Shown: in pieces, positions 1 through 6,449 of the stretch
Layout of the letters: every line of letters starts with the position of its first letter
Position numbering within the stretch: position 1 is the first letter of the stretch
Assembly (NCBI GenBank): GCA_964646985.1
Contig: CAZYFI010000043.1
Location: forward strand, 1 to 11,931
Direction: 5' to 3'
From: UBA2253 sp964646985
GTDB lineage: Bacteria; Bacillota_I; Bacilli_A; ML615J-28; CAG-698
Length of the DNA stretch: 11,931 nt
The notes under the pieces: model-generated
Database searches by the model: none
Told to the model about the DNA's origin: nothing
What the model saw: the letters and a program-made list of their open reading frames with translations, nothing else
Made by a program: the position numbers and the translations under genes

Positions 1-260
1 GCCATCATGGCGGCTAAAGCACTCATCATTCCTCCCGCCAATGCTTGAGAAATGGAAAAAACAGGATTCGTAACAGAAATAGCCGCGATTGCTTCACTGA
101 CATTTTCTTCAATGAAATTACTAATAAAGTACATATCAATGAAATCATTGAATGCTTTCATAAAATTACTTAAGAAAATCGGCAATGATAATATCAAGAT
201 GCTTTTATATAAATTCTTACTTTCTAATATTAACTTTTGTTTTGCAGCAATAGGTTGCAT
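1..260 (-). CDS. MATE-family multidrug/toxin efflux transporter, N-terminal part (gene runs off left edge)
   Basis: Reading the minus strand from the ATG at 260-258 gives 86 codons without a stop, running off the left edge. The start is MQPIAAKQKLILESKNLYKS, followed by a hydrophobic segment with LSLPIFLSNFMKAFNDFIDM and then a segment with AISVTNPVFSISQALAGGMM. This is the usual opening of MatE proteins: a short basic lead, the first membrane helix with a 'LSLPI..SN....L...D..F' pattern, and a second helix. Members are about 450 residues long and export drugs or metabolites by Na+ or H+ antiport in the cytoplasmic membrane; the substrate cannot be told from this fragment. A GGAAGA ribosome site (complement 265-270) and a promoter at 286-314 precede it. 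It lies downstream of the racemase-like gene on the same strand but has its own promoter, so it is probably a separate unit. Confidence 0.8.
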   Translation of the reverse strand, partial: MQPIAAKQKLILESKNLYKSILILSLPIFLSNFMKAFNDFIDMYFISNFIEENVSEAIAAISVTNPVFSISQALAGGMMSALAAMM

Positions 261-285
261 AAAATCTTCCTTTTTTTTACATGCT

Positions 286-314
286 ATTATAATACAAGCC
301 AACTCTTTTCACAA
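286..314 (-). promoter_or_regulatory. sigma-A-type promoter of the MATE gene
   Basis: On the minus strand there is a perfect TATAAT -10 box (complement 286-291) and a TTGTGA -35 box (complement 309-314, 4 of 6 consensus) separated by exactly 17 bp. It lies about 26 bp upstream of the MATE start codon. No transcript data are available, so this rests on pattern and position only. Confidence 0.6.
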
Positions 315-333
315 GCCTTATATAAAAAACAAA

Positions 334-362
334 GTTTTTTAAATTTCTATTATTTAAAAAAC
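334..362 (-). terminator. AT-rich hairpin, possible terminator of the racemase-like gene
   Basis: A perfect 10-bp inverted repeat (GTTTTTTAAA / TTTAAAAAAC) with a 9-nt loop lies just after the stop of the racemase-like gene and before the MATE promoter. A T-rich tail follows on the minus strand. The stem has only one G-C pair, so it would be a weak terminator; its position between two same-strand genes is the main support. Confidence 0.4.
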
Positions 363-384
363 AATGTTTATTTTGAGAAAAGGC

Positions 385-1152
385 TTATTTTTGTTCTTCT
401 TGATTGCGATATTGGAAAGAAAATTCTTTGCCAACGATGGCTTGTTTGAATGTTTTTTTATCAACATTTCCCACAACAACAATCCCTCCGCGTTTCTTAT
501 CATGAAAAGAAATGCCACTGGCTTTGATGTTCTCAATCCAAATATCAGCAACATTGGTAATTTCTGCACCTTTTAAATATTCCTCTATTTCAACCTTCAT
601 CAAATTCAAAAAAGGAGAACTGGTTACAACAACATCAACATCTTTTTTGATGGACTGTAATAAAACTACTTTTGCAGTATAAAATGCTTTGGTTGTTTTT
701 GTCATGTTATTGTTGATGATGGCTTCTAGTTCATCGCTTGGCAAACTGTACAAATGATTGTATTTGATGTTTTTTTGAAATAAATTGGCTTCTAGCACCG
801 AATTTTTTGCTAGCAAGCAAATGTTTTTTTGCTCAAACTTTTCATTAACATAATTAATTAAAGTATCCACGATATTGATGATGGGAATCTTTAATGTTTG
901 CAAATAGGTTTGACAATATTCCCAAATGACATCACTACCCACAATGAGCAATTTTATATTTTGCTCTTGCAATCTCATGATATTCTTTTGTACACAACTC
1001 ATGATGGCATCGGGTGTTTTTCCTTCATAAGGTTCATTTTTTAAATCATTAATATAGACAAATCGTTCGCGTTTGAACGCTTTCGATAAGGCAGGAAGAA
1101 GAAAAAACGACTCCATACCCACGTCAATGATTCCAATGGCATCTTTATTCAT
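385..1152 (-). CDS. glutamate racemase-like (Asp/Glu racemase superfamily) protein lacking both catalytic cysteines
   Basis: The 255-residue protein follows the MurI pattern along its whole length. IGIIDVGMESFFLLPAL (6-21) matches the usual 'IGVFDSGVGGLTVL'. YINDLKNEPYEGKTPDAI (33-50) matches 'YFGDT.R.PYG.KS...I'. LLIVGSDVIW (68-77) sits where 'LVIACNTASA' is expected, PIINIVDTL (90-98) at 'PVIGVIEPG', and VVVTSSPFL (174-182) at 'LILGCTHYPL'. Normal MurI makes D-glutamate for peptidoglycan using the two cysteines in those motifs. Here they align with Ser73 and Ser179, so racemase activity is doubtful. Length (MurI is about 260-270) and motif order are intact, and it has a good promoter and AGAGGAT ribosome site (complement 1159-1165). 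It therefore looks like an expressed, repurposed homologue rather than a decaying gene. The role is unknown; family assignment is confident, function is not. Confidence 0.75.
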   Translation of the reverse strand: MNKDAIGIIDVGMESFFLLPALSKAFKRERFVYINDLKNEPYEGKTPDAIMSCVQKNIMRLQEQNIKLLIVGSDVIWEYCQTYLQTLKIPIINIVDTLINYVNEKFEQKNICLLAKNSVLEANLFQKNIKYNHLYSLPSDELEAIINNNMTKTTKAFYTAKVVLLQSIKKDVDVVVTSSPFLNLMKVEIEEYLKGAEITNVADIWIENIKASGISFHDKKRGGIVVVGNVDKKTFKQAIVGKEFSFQYRNQEEQK

Positions 1153-1172
1153 AGCAATATCCTCTGCTAACT

Positions 1173-1201
1173 ATTATAACCCAAAAATTCATTTTCTTCA
1201 A
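1173..1201 (-). promoter_or_regulatory. promoter of the racemase-like gene
   Basis: Minus-strand TATAAT (complement 1173-1178) and TTGAAG (complement 1196-1201, 4 of 6 matches to TTGACA) are 17 bp apart, about 20 bp before the start codon. This is assigned by pattern and position. Confidence 0.55.
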
Positions 1202-1278
1202 TGTTTTTTGGGTGGTTGTAATAATGACACATATTAGCCTTAAATTTTGCTTGTAGTGGCGTTTTATCATTGTGATGG

Positions 1279-1333
1279 GTAAAATTACACCTTTTAAAAG
1301 CATGCAACAGAAAGGAATGTTTTGTAATTTTAC
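1279..1333. promoter_or_regulatory. two GTAA-N2-TTAC inverted repeats, candidate operator pair upstream of the dehydratase operon
   Basis: GTAAAATTAC (1279-1288) and GTAATTTTAC (1324-1333) are exact reverse complements of each other and each is an inverted repeat with 4-bp arms. The second extends to TTGTAA-TT-TTACAA (1322-1335) and covers the -35 box of the plus-strand promoter. Centres are 45 bp apart. This arrangement fits binding of one dimeric regulator at two sites, but no regulator gene is in the window, and in AT-rich DNA chance cannot be excluded. Confidence 0.4.
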
Positions 1334-1350
1334 AAGCTTTCGTGTATAAT
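1322..1350 (+). promoter_or_regulatory. promoter of the fumarate hydratase operon
   Basis: A perfect TATAAT (1345-1350) lies 17 bp after TTGTAA (1322-1327, 4 of 6 consensus), 35 bp before the alpha-subunit start. The -35 box is inside the inverted repeat at 1322-1335, so a repressor bound there would block it. Confidence 0.65.
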
Positions 1351-1385
1351 AGAAACAAGAAGAAACACAAGAAAGAGGTAACCTT

Positions 1386-2225
1386 ATGCGCATACTTGAT
1401 CTTTATGATGTCACAAAAACAGTTTCAGAATTGTTGCTTGACGCTAACACAAATTTAGGTGACGATGTATTTCAAAAAATCAAAAGTTCAGTAAAACAAG
1501 AAGAAAGTGTCCTTGGGCAATCGGTGTTAAATCAAATCATCATCAACGATGAGATTGCCAGAAACGAGCACGTTCCGATGTGTCAAGATACAGGAATGGT
1601 TGTTGTATTCTTAGAAATCGGCCAACAAGTCATTTGGGATGGCGATTTAGAACAAGCGGTAAATATGGGAGTAAAAGATGCCTATGAAAAAGGCTATCTT
1701 CGTAAATCGGTCGTTTTTCATCCTTTAAACCGCATCAATACGCAAGACAATACTCCAGCTGTCATTCATGTGAAAATCGTACCTGGAGAAAATGTGAAAA
1801 TCACTTGTGCTCCAAAAGGCGGTGGAGCCGAAAATGTCAGCCTTGTAAAAATGCTCATCCCTGCTGATGGAAAAGAAGGAATCAAAGCTTTGGTATTAAA
1901 AACCATCTTAGAAGCAGGCGGAAAACCTTGCCCACCAATTATAGTAGGTCTTGGGATTGGCGGAAACTTAGAAAAAGCCGCTCTTCTGGCAAAAGAAGCT
2001 TTGATGCGTGATTTAAATGATGTGACCTCTGACCCAATTATGAATGCCTTCGAACAAGAACTATTACAAGCAATCAATCAACTCGGCGTTGGTCCAATGG
2101 GTTTTGGTGGTAGAATCACGGCACTGGCAGTGAAAATCAATCATTATCCAACTCACATCGCTAGCCTTCCAGTGGCCATCAATTTACAATGCCATGCCGC
2201 AAGACACAAAACAAGGATTATATAG
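1386..2225 (+). CDS. class I (4Fe-4S) fumarate hydratase / tartrate dehydratase-type alpha subunit
   Basis: This is the 279-residue alpha (catalytic, cluster-bearing) subunit of the two-subunit class I dehydratases, which interconvert fumarate and L-malate (or dehydrate L-tartrate in TtdAB). Visible motifs are VPMCQDTGMVVVF (63-75), APKGGGAENVSLVKML (142-157), GGKPCPPIIVGLGIGGN (178-194) and a C-terminal AINLQCHAARHK (264-275). The three likely Fe-S ligands are Cys66, Cys182 and Cys269; Cys141 is extra. Length agrees with the family (about 280). The start is supported by AAAGAGGT (1372-1379) with 6 nt spacing and by a promoter just upstream. The beta subunit begins 8 nt after its stop, so the two are surely co-translated. 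Sequence alone does not separate fumarate from tartrate substrates; fumarate hydratase is the more common identity. Such enzymes are typically oxygen-sensitive, in keeping with an anaerobic lifestyle. Confidence 0.88.
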   Translation: MRILDLYDVTKTVSELLLDANTNLGDDVFQKIKSSVKQEESVLGQSVLNQIIINDEIARNEHVPMCQDTGMVVVFLEIGQQVIWDGDLEQAVNMGVKDAYEKGYLRKSVVFHPLNRINTQDNTPAVIHVKIVPGENVKITCAPKGGGAENVSLVKMLIPADGKEGIKALVLKTILEAGGKPCPPIIVGLGIGGNLEKAALLAKEALMRDLNDVTSDPIMNAFEQELLQAINQLGVGPMGFGGRITALAVKINHYPTHIASLPVAINLQCHAARHKTRII

Positions 2226-2233
2226 GTGATAAC

Positions 2234-2782
2234 ATGATAGTAAAATGGAAAACGCCGCTGAAAGATAGCGACATAGAAAACCTACACATTGGTGATGAAG
2301 TCATGATTACGGGAACGATTTATACAGCCAGAGATGCAGCACACGCGAAATTAGTGAAACTGGTAGAAGAAAAACAACCGCTTCCGTTTCCCTCTCATAA
2401 TGCGATTATTTATTATGTTGGGCCAACTCCACCCAAACCAAATCAAGCAATTGGATCTGCTGGCCCAACTTCAAGTTACCGCATGGATCCATATTCACTC
2501 GTTTTAATGGAACAAGGCATCAAAGTCATGATTGGAAAAGGCCAAAGAAGCGAACTCTTTCGCAACCAAATGGTTAAAAACCATGCTGTTTACTTATCTG
2601 CCATTGGAGGAACTGGTGCACTTCTAAGTAAAACCATCAAAAAAGCAACTTTAATTGCTTATCCTGAATTGGGACCAGAAGGAATTTATGAACTAGAAGT
2701 CATCGATTTTCCCGCCATTGTCACATATGATTGTCATGGTGGAGATTTGTTCCAAGCAGGAATCAAACAATATCAGCAATAA
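2234..2782 (+). CDS. class I fumarate hydratase / tartrate dehydratase-type beta subunit
   Basis: The 182-residue protein starting MIVKWKTPLKDSDI is the C-terminal-domain partner of the alpha subunit. It has IGDEVMITGTIYTARDAAH (19-37), GPTPPKP (63-69), GSAGPTSSYRMD (74-85), GKG (101-103), GGTGALL (125-131) and PELGPEGIYELEV (144-156), all hallmark stretches of the beta subunit that completes the active site. An in-frame ATG at 2189 would add 15 residues, but it lies inside the alpha gene and lacks a ribosome site. The ATG at 2234 is preceded by AGGTGAT, which overlaps the alpha stop codon, and gives the standard beta N-terminus. Expected to form an alpha2-beta2 cytoplasmic enzyme. A strong terminator follows within 5 nt of its stop. 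Confidence 0.88.
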   Translation: MIVKWKTPLKDSDIENLHIGDEVMITGTIYTARDAAHAKLVKLVEEKQPLPFPSHNAIIYYVGPTPPKPNQAIGSAGPTSSYRMDPYSLVLMEQGIKVMIGKGQRSELFRNQMVKNHAVYLSAIGGTGALLSKTIKKATLIAYPELGPEGIYELEVIDFPAIVTYDCHGGDLFQAGIKQYQQ

Positions 2783-2786
2783 TACA

Positions 2787-2818
2787 AAAAGAAACAAACG
2801 CCATCGTTTGTTTCTTTT
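2787..2818. terminator. bidirectional intrinsic terminator between convergent genes
   Basis: A perfect 14-bp stem, AAAAGAAACAAACG (2787-2800) and CGTTTGTTTCTTTT (2805-2818), encloses a CCAT loop. It is flanked by A-rich DNA on the left and T-rich DNA on the right, so a U-tract forms in either direction. It sits in the 40-nt gap between the stop of the dehydratase beta gene and the stop of citXG and can serve both. Confidence 0.85.
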
Positions 2819-2822
2819 ATTA

Positions 2823-4082
2823 TTACTTTGTAAAAAAGCCAAGTGGGTAACGATCATAAAAATGTTTGAGAAACAAAATCACAATCAGTAAATCAGCACT
2901 CCCACCAAAACTTAACTGTTCATCGACGCAAGTTTGTGTCAACATTTCCCAATTGGTATTGTTTTTATCAAGATTGTGAAACAGTGATTTGATTTCTTCA
3001 TATCTTTCTTTACTTTTTGCGCGCTTCAACAACACAGTATCATCGACTTCAGAAATGAGATCTACCAATAACAATCGCAAATGATCTTCAGAAAAATCAT
3101 GTAATTTCCAATATCTTTTTTTCACATTCTTAAGTCCCGATGCAACTTCTCCACGAATCCCACTGATTTGGTAATAGGAAGCCGCATGAATGCCAAAAGA
3201 CAAAGCCAATTTCATTTGTTTTTGCATCTCATTTACAGCTTTTCCAATTTCCCCAATGCGCAAAAACAAATCCGAGCATCCACGGTAAATACAATTTCCC
3301 AAAGCATAAACGCTAATGCCTAGAACATAAATGAGTCCCTTGTAGGTGTTAACTTGATTGGTTGAAAGCAACATATTTTCTTCTGCTTTTTGACCAAGAG
3401 TCATTGCCTCATCAAGGAAATCAAACTCGGAAAATCCCAAAGAAAATATCTGTTCAAAATAAGGCAATAACGAAACAAGTGATTTTTTCATCAGTTCATA
3501 GTTCATATCTGGGTGTGAACCATTACTATTTTGTGTCACCAAACCAAATTTATGATCAATATGTAATTCTTCTAATCCTGATTGTAACGCGAGGGAAGAA
3601 ACCACCACTGAATAATATGTTTTCAATTCTTCCATCATGACATGTAATAATTCTTCTATCGTATGCGTTTGATTGCGGGCACAATAATGGGCATCTTTCT
3701 CACACAGCCAACATTTCCTTGGTTCATATTGCAAGTCTTGTCGAGATATTTGCTTTCTATGTTGATCATAAACATCACAATCAATATACTTCCCCAAAAC
3801 ATGTTCACATTCTAATTGAATCAATTGTTGTTTCCATACTTGGGGATGGCCTTCTCCTCTTAGCAACGCCCAAGGTCCATCAAGCCCTGAAAACACTTGA
3901 TATTCTTTGATAGAAAAAAGATGTTTGATGGCCCATACAAACTCATAAACAAGCAAATTAGCAATTCCTAGGTTTTTGTTTAAACCAGGAATATTTGCCT
4001 TCACGACAACAACAAAAGTATCTGAGAAAACATCTCGAATCGTTTGTTGTCGTTTTTCCCGCTCATTTAATAAATCTTCCAT
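2823..4082 (-). CDS. citXG: CitX-CitG fusion: citrate lyase prosthetic-group synthase and transferase
   Basis: The 419-residue protein carries two maturation enzymes of citrate lyase. Residues about 1-155 are CitX (holo-ACP synthase): ECEHVLGKYIDCDVYD (91-106) corresponds to 'E..HPLGRLWDIDV', followed by ISRQDL and the cysteine-rich PRKCWLCEKDAHYCARN (121-137). Residues about 160-419 are CitG (2'-(5''-triphosphoribosyl)-3'-dephospho-CoA synthase): HKFGLVTQNSNGSHPDMN (177-194), TNQVNTYKGLIYVLG (241-255), GIRGEVASGL (308-317), VDDT (346-349) and FGGSADLL (392-399). CitG joins ATP and dephospho-CoA; CitX transfers the product to the acyl-carrier subunit CitD. Fusions of this kind are known in other bacteria. 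Normally it is encoded beside citCDEF, but no lyase subunit is seen here. The start lies 2 nt after the phosphatase stop, with only a weak AGAGAAG ribosome site, suggesting translational coupling. Several usual residues differ (KPG to KFG, HRGG to KRAK). Confidence 0.85.
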   Translation of the reverse strand: MEDLLNEREKRQQTIRDVFSDTFVVVVKANIPGLNKNLGIANLLVYEFVWAIKHLFSIKEYQVFSGLDGPWALLRGEGHPQVWKQQLIQLECEHVLGKYIDCDVYDQHRKQISRQDLQYEPRKCWLCEKDAHYCARNQTHTIEELLHVMMEELKTYYSVVVSSLALQSGLEELHIDHKFGLVTQNSNGSHPDMNYELMKKSLVSLLPYFEQIFSLGFSEFDFLDEAMTLGQKAEENMLLSTNQVNTYKGLIYVLGISVYALGNCIYRGCSDLFLRIGEIGKAVNEMQKQMKLALSFGIHAASYYQISGIRGEVASGLKNVKKRYWKLHDFSEDHLRLLLVDLISEVDDTVLLKRAKSKERYEEIKSLFHNLDKNNTNWEMLTQTCVDEQLSFGGSADLLIVILFLKHFYDRYPLGFFTK

Positions 4083-4084
4083 TT

Positions 4085-6325
4085 TTACTTCTCTTTACGA
4101 CGAATGAACATAAATCCAATGAAAAGAAGTGATGCAAATAATAAACTAGTTTGTGAGAAACAACCCTTTTTCTCTGTCTCAGGTTTTGGTTCTGGTTCTG
4201 GTTCAGGTTCAGGTTCTGGTTCAGGCTCTGGTTCTGGATCTACTACTTCTGCTTCTACTTTGACTGTAAAGCTGGCAAACACATCGCTTCTACCATAAAC
4301 AGCAGCCGTAATCACTGCTTCCCCAACACCAACAGCAGTAACTTCACCAAAGACATCAACTGTTGCCACAAGTTCATTGCTAGAAGAAAAACGAACATCC
4401 AATACTTGATTTGGTATAACAACGAGCTCTGGCAATCGTTCTTCATCCACTTTTAGTGTCAATTGATCATATGCATAAAGCATACTAACCGCTTCTTTTT
4501 CTTCACCATAATAAAGAACTTCTTCAAACACAACGTCCCCTAATTGATCAATTGCATGAAAACGAATTTCATTGGCATGGTACTTATTTAATCCGTCGAT
4601 GATGGCTGTTTCATCTAAATAAGGAACTGTCATATTTAACACATCATTTACATAAATACGATACTCTTTGATTTGATTGTTCGTTAGATTTGCCGTCCAG
4701 TGCAAAGCAATGGCTTCTAAATCGGCATCATCAAAGTAGAAATTGCTGATTTTTCCATATGGAAGTTTTGTAGAAAGAGAAATTTGCTTTTCTAAAATGG
4801 TATCGTCTTTAAAGCTGACAATCAAGCGATAATCATATAATGTGTTGGTAGCTAAATTGGTAATTGGCAAATTGGTGCGATAACTTGTATTCAAATAATC
4901 ATATCCAATGACGTTATCTGCATCATCTATTAACTTCACACTATTGACATATCCATACCACTTACTTCCCCAAAGAAATGTTGCTTTGGTTGGATCTGTA
5001 GAATCTAATTTTAAAGTAATGGAATCTAAATAGGCTTGTTTGTCTAAACTTGGAGAAATAGTAGCACTTCTTTTTGCGGGTATTGTGACTTCATCTTTGA
5101 TCTGATTCGAATTATTGATGGTTTTCAAATGTAATCCGGCATTGTCCACCTTAAAAATAGTCACAGAACTTTCTTTATCAAACCCAGCTTCAAACAAAGG
5201 ATTTGGATTTAAGCTATAAGTAAGTTTTGCACCTGCTGCACCACCAATCATATAAACAGTTCCTTGATATGGATCGGTTGATTTTACGCCTCCATAAACA
5301 GGTGAAGTGCGGCAATAAACATGATCATGTCCGGTTAAAACCAAGTCAACCCCATATTTATCAAAAAGGCCACTCCAATTTGCTCTTAAAACTGGTGAAT
5401 AATCTCCATAAACGCTTCCATAAAAACTTCTGTGCATAAATACAACAGTGTATTGCGCATGATTGGTTTCCATTACATGGGAAAACCATGTTTTTTGTGC
5501 TTCCATAGAACTTGAAGTTTTGGCAGCGGCTTCGCTATCAATGGCAATAAATAAAACATTATTATACTTAAAAAAGTAATTGCTATTTAAAGTACTAGAT
5601 GCCCCATTTTTAGGGTTATTGAAAAAGCCATTAAAAAAACCATTGGTAAATGAAACAGGAGTCGATGAAGCATCATAATATTCATGATTCCCCGGAACAA
5701 CTGCAATCGGCATATTCTTTAAATTAGATTGATTGAACAGCATATTCCATTGTTCCATTTTCCCACCACGATCGACAACATCACCAGAAAACAAACTAAA
5801 ACGAATATCGTTATCCATAATCAATGCTTGATTGATAAAGTTATTAAAGATGGCTGCTGTGGCATCGCTGTAATACTGCGGGTCTGTTAAATATAAAAAA
5901 CTAAATGAAGATGCACCTTGTGCCGTCTTAAACTTATAGGTAGGAGAAAAAGAAGTTTTCCCCACACGATAAATGTAATCTTGATTTGGTGTCAACTGAT
6001 TTAAACTAACTGAACAACGATTACGGCTCGTAAAGCCTGTTGTAGTATACGTTTTTCCAGAATCGGAAAAGGTAGCATCATAAGCAAAAGGTTGGCATTC
6101 ACCAAAAAACCTTGTTGCTTTAGAAAATGTAGAATCAGTAGCCGTTGTCAATTCTAAAAAACTTCCTTCTACATCAGAATGCCAATTGACATTCATTTGT
6201 GTACTCATATCTTCACCAGGATTGGTCACAATGAAATACGCATCCAAAGTAGCGGCTTTGACTGGCAAAACAAGTACAAAGAAACTTGTTAAGACAACAC
6301 ATAAAAATAAAATCATTCTTTTCAT
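4085..6325 (-). CDS. secreted, surface-anchored metallophosphoesterase (purple acid phosphatase-like) with a Big_2 domain
   Basis: From the ATG at 6325 the protein has 746 residues. Layout: signal peptide (1 to about 24, KRMILFLCVVLTSFFVLVLP, cleavage near VKA-A); a fibronectin-like N-terminal domain (about 26-136) typical of purple acid phosphatases; a metallophosphatase domain with TDPQ (Asp148), GDVVDRGG (Asp182, Asp185), PGNHEYY (Asn213, His214), MHRS (His298) and TGHDHVYCR (His333, His335); further beta-rich regions; a Big_2 bacterial Ig domain (about 608-691); a Pro-Glu repeat (696-714); and a C-terminal KKGC, hydrophobic helix and RRKEK tail. All metal-binding motifs are present, so phosphatase or phosphodiesterase activity outside the cell is likely. 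A TTG in frame at 6337 overlaps the ribosome site itself (GGAGG, complement 6331-6335), so the ATG five bases later is the start. citXG follows after 2 nt. Confidence 0.87.
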   Translation of the reverse strand: MKRMILFLCVVLTSFFVLVLPVKAATLDAYFIVTNPGEDMSTQMNVNWHSDVEGSFLELTTATDSTFSKATRFFGECQPFAYDATFSDSGKTYTTTGFTSRNRCSVSLNQLTPNQDYIYRVGKTSFSPTYKFKTAQGASSFSFLYLTDPQYYSDATAAIFNNFINQALIMDNDIRFSLFSGDVVDRGGKMEQWNMLFNQSNLKNMPIAVVPGNHEYYDASSTPVSFTNGFFNGFFNNPKNGASSTLNSNYFFKYNNVLFIAIDSEAAAKTSSSMEAQKTWFSHVMETNHAQYTVVFMHRSFYGSVYGDYSPVLRANWSGLFDKYGVDLVLTGHDHVYCRTSPVYGGVKSTDPYQGTVYMIGGAAGAKLTYSLNPNPLFEAGFDKESSVTIFKVDNAGLHLKTINNSNQIKDEVTIPAKRSATISPSLDKQAYLDSITLKLDSTDPTKATFLWGSKWYGYVNSVKLIDDADNVIGYDYLNTSYRTNLPITNLATNTLYDYRLIVSFKDDTILEKQISLSTKLPYGKISNFYFDDADLEAIALHWTANLTNNQIKEYRIYVNDVLNMTVPYLDETAIIDGLNKYHANEIRFHAIDQLGDVVFEEVLYYGEEKEAVSMLYAYDQLTLKVDEERLPELVVIPNQVLDVRFSSSNELVATVDVFGEVTAVGVGEAVITAAVYGRSDVFASFTVKVEAEVVDPEPEPEPEPEPEPEPEPKPETEKKGCFSQTSLLFASLLFIGFMFIRRKEK
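4182..4241 (-). repeat. hexanucleotide tandem repeat encoding a Pro-Glu linker
   Basis: Ten consecutive 6-bp units of the form GGTTCT or GGTTCA (plus-strand sense, with a few variants) encode alternating Pro and Glu near the C-terminus of the phosphatase. The unit is a multiple of three, so gain or loss of units changes linker length without a frameshift. The peptide would act as a stiff wall-spanning spacer before the membrane anchor. Confidence 0.85.
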
Positions 6326-6350
6326 GATATCCTCCAATTTATATAAATAT

Positions 6351-6356
6351 ATTATA
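6351..6356 (-). promoter_or_regulatory. -10 box of the phosphatase-citXG unit
   Basis: A minus-strand TATAAT (complement 6351-6356) lies about 25 bp before the start codon and after the 6S RNA terminator. No good -35 box is found at 16-18 bp; the best position reads TAGGTT. It may be a weak or activator-dependent promoter. Confidence 0.4.
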
Positions 6357-6370
6357 CTAAAATAACTTAA

Positions 6371-6387
6371 AAAAACCTAGGGTTTTT
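6371..6387 (-). terminator. small hairpin with T-run, possible back-up terminator
   Basis: AAAAACC and GGTTTTT arms around a 3-nt loop, followed on the minus strand by a run of seven T ending in TTAAG. It has only two G-C pairs. It sits between the strong 6S terminator and the phosphatase -10 box and may catch read-through or overlap the promoter -35 region. Confidence 0.3.
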
Positions 6388-6394
6388 CATAAAG

Positions 6395-6449
6395 AAAAAC
6401 GGGCCATACCAAAACGAACAAGCAATTCGCTTTGGTATGACCCGTTTTT
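6395..6449 (-). terminator. strong intrinsic terminator of the 6S RNA gene
   Basis: An inverted repeat of 24 paired positions with two mismatches (complement 6395-6418 with 6426-6449), including ACGGG / CCCGT and CATACCAAA / TTTGGTATG blocks, closes a 7-nt loop. On the minus strand it ends in CGTTTTTC. It directly follows the closing stem of the 6S RNA. Confidence 0.85.

Noticed and set aside
52..342. Plus-strand 96-residue open frame
   Set aside because: It is antisense to the MATE gene, whose minus-strand reading has clear family features.
1218..1228. Possible third GTAA-like site upstream of the dehydratase operon
   Set aside because: Arms are imperfect (GTAAT / GAC) and the spacing differs from that of the other two copies.
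1145..1393. Minus-strand 82-residue open frame across the divergent control region
   Set aside because: It overlaps both promoters and the candidate operators, has no recognisable motif and no good ribosome site.
2189..2233. Earlier ATG for the dehydratase beta subunit
   Set aside because: It lies within the alpha gene without a ribosome site, and the extra 15 residues do not fit the family.
4104..4298. Plus-strand open frame rich in Gly-Ser repeats
   Set aside because: It is the antisense reading of the Pro-Glu repeat of the phosphatase; no ribosome site or promoter.
6326..6337. TTG start four codons upstream for the phosphatase
   Set aside because: The TTG overlaps the GGAGG ribosome site that serves the ATG at 6325, and the ATG gives a clean signal peptide.
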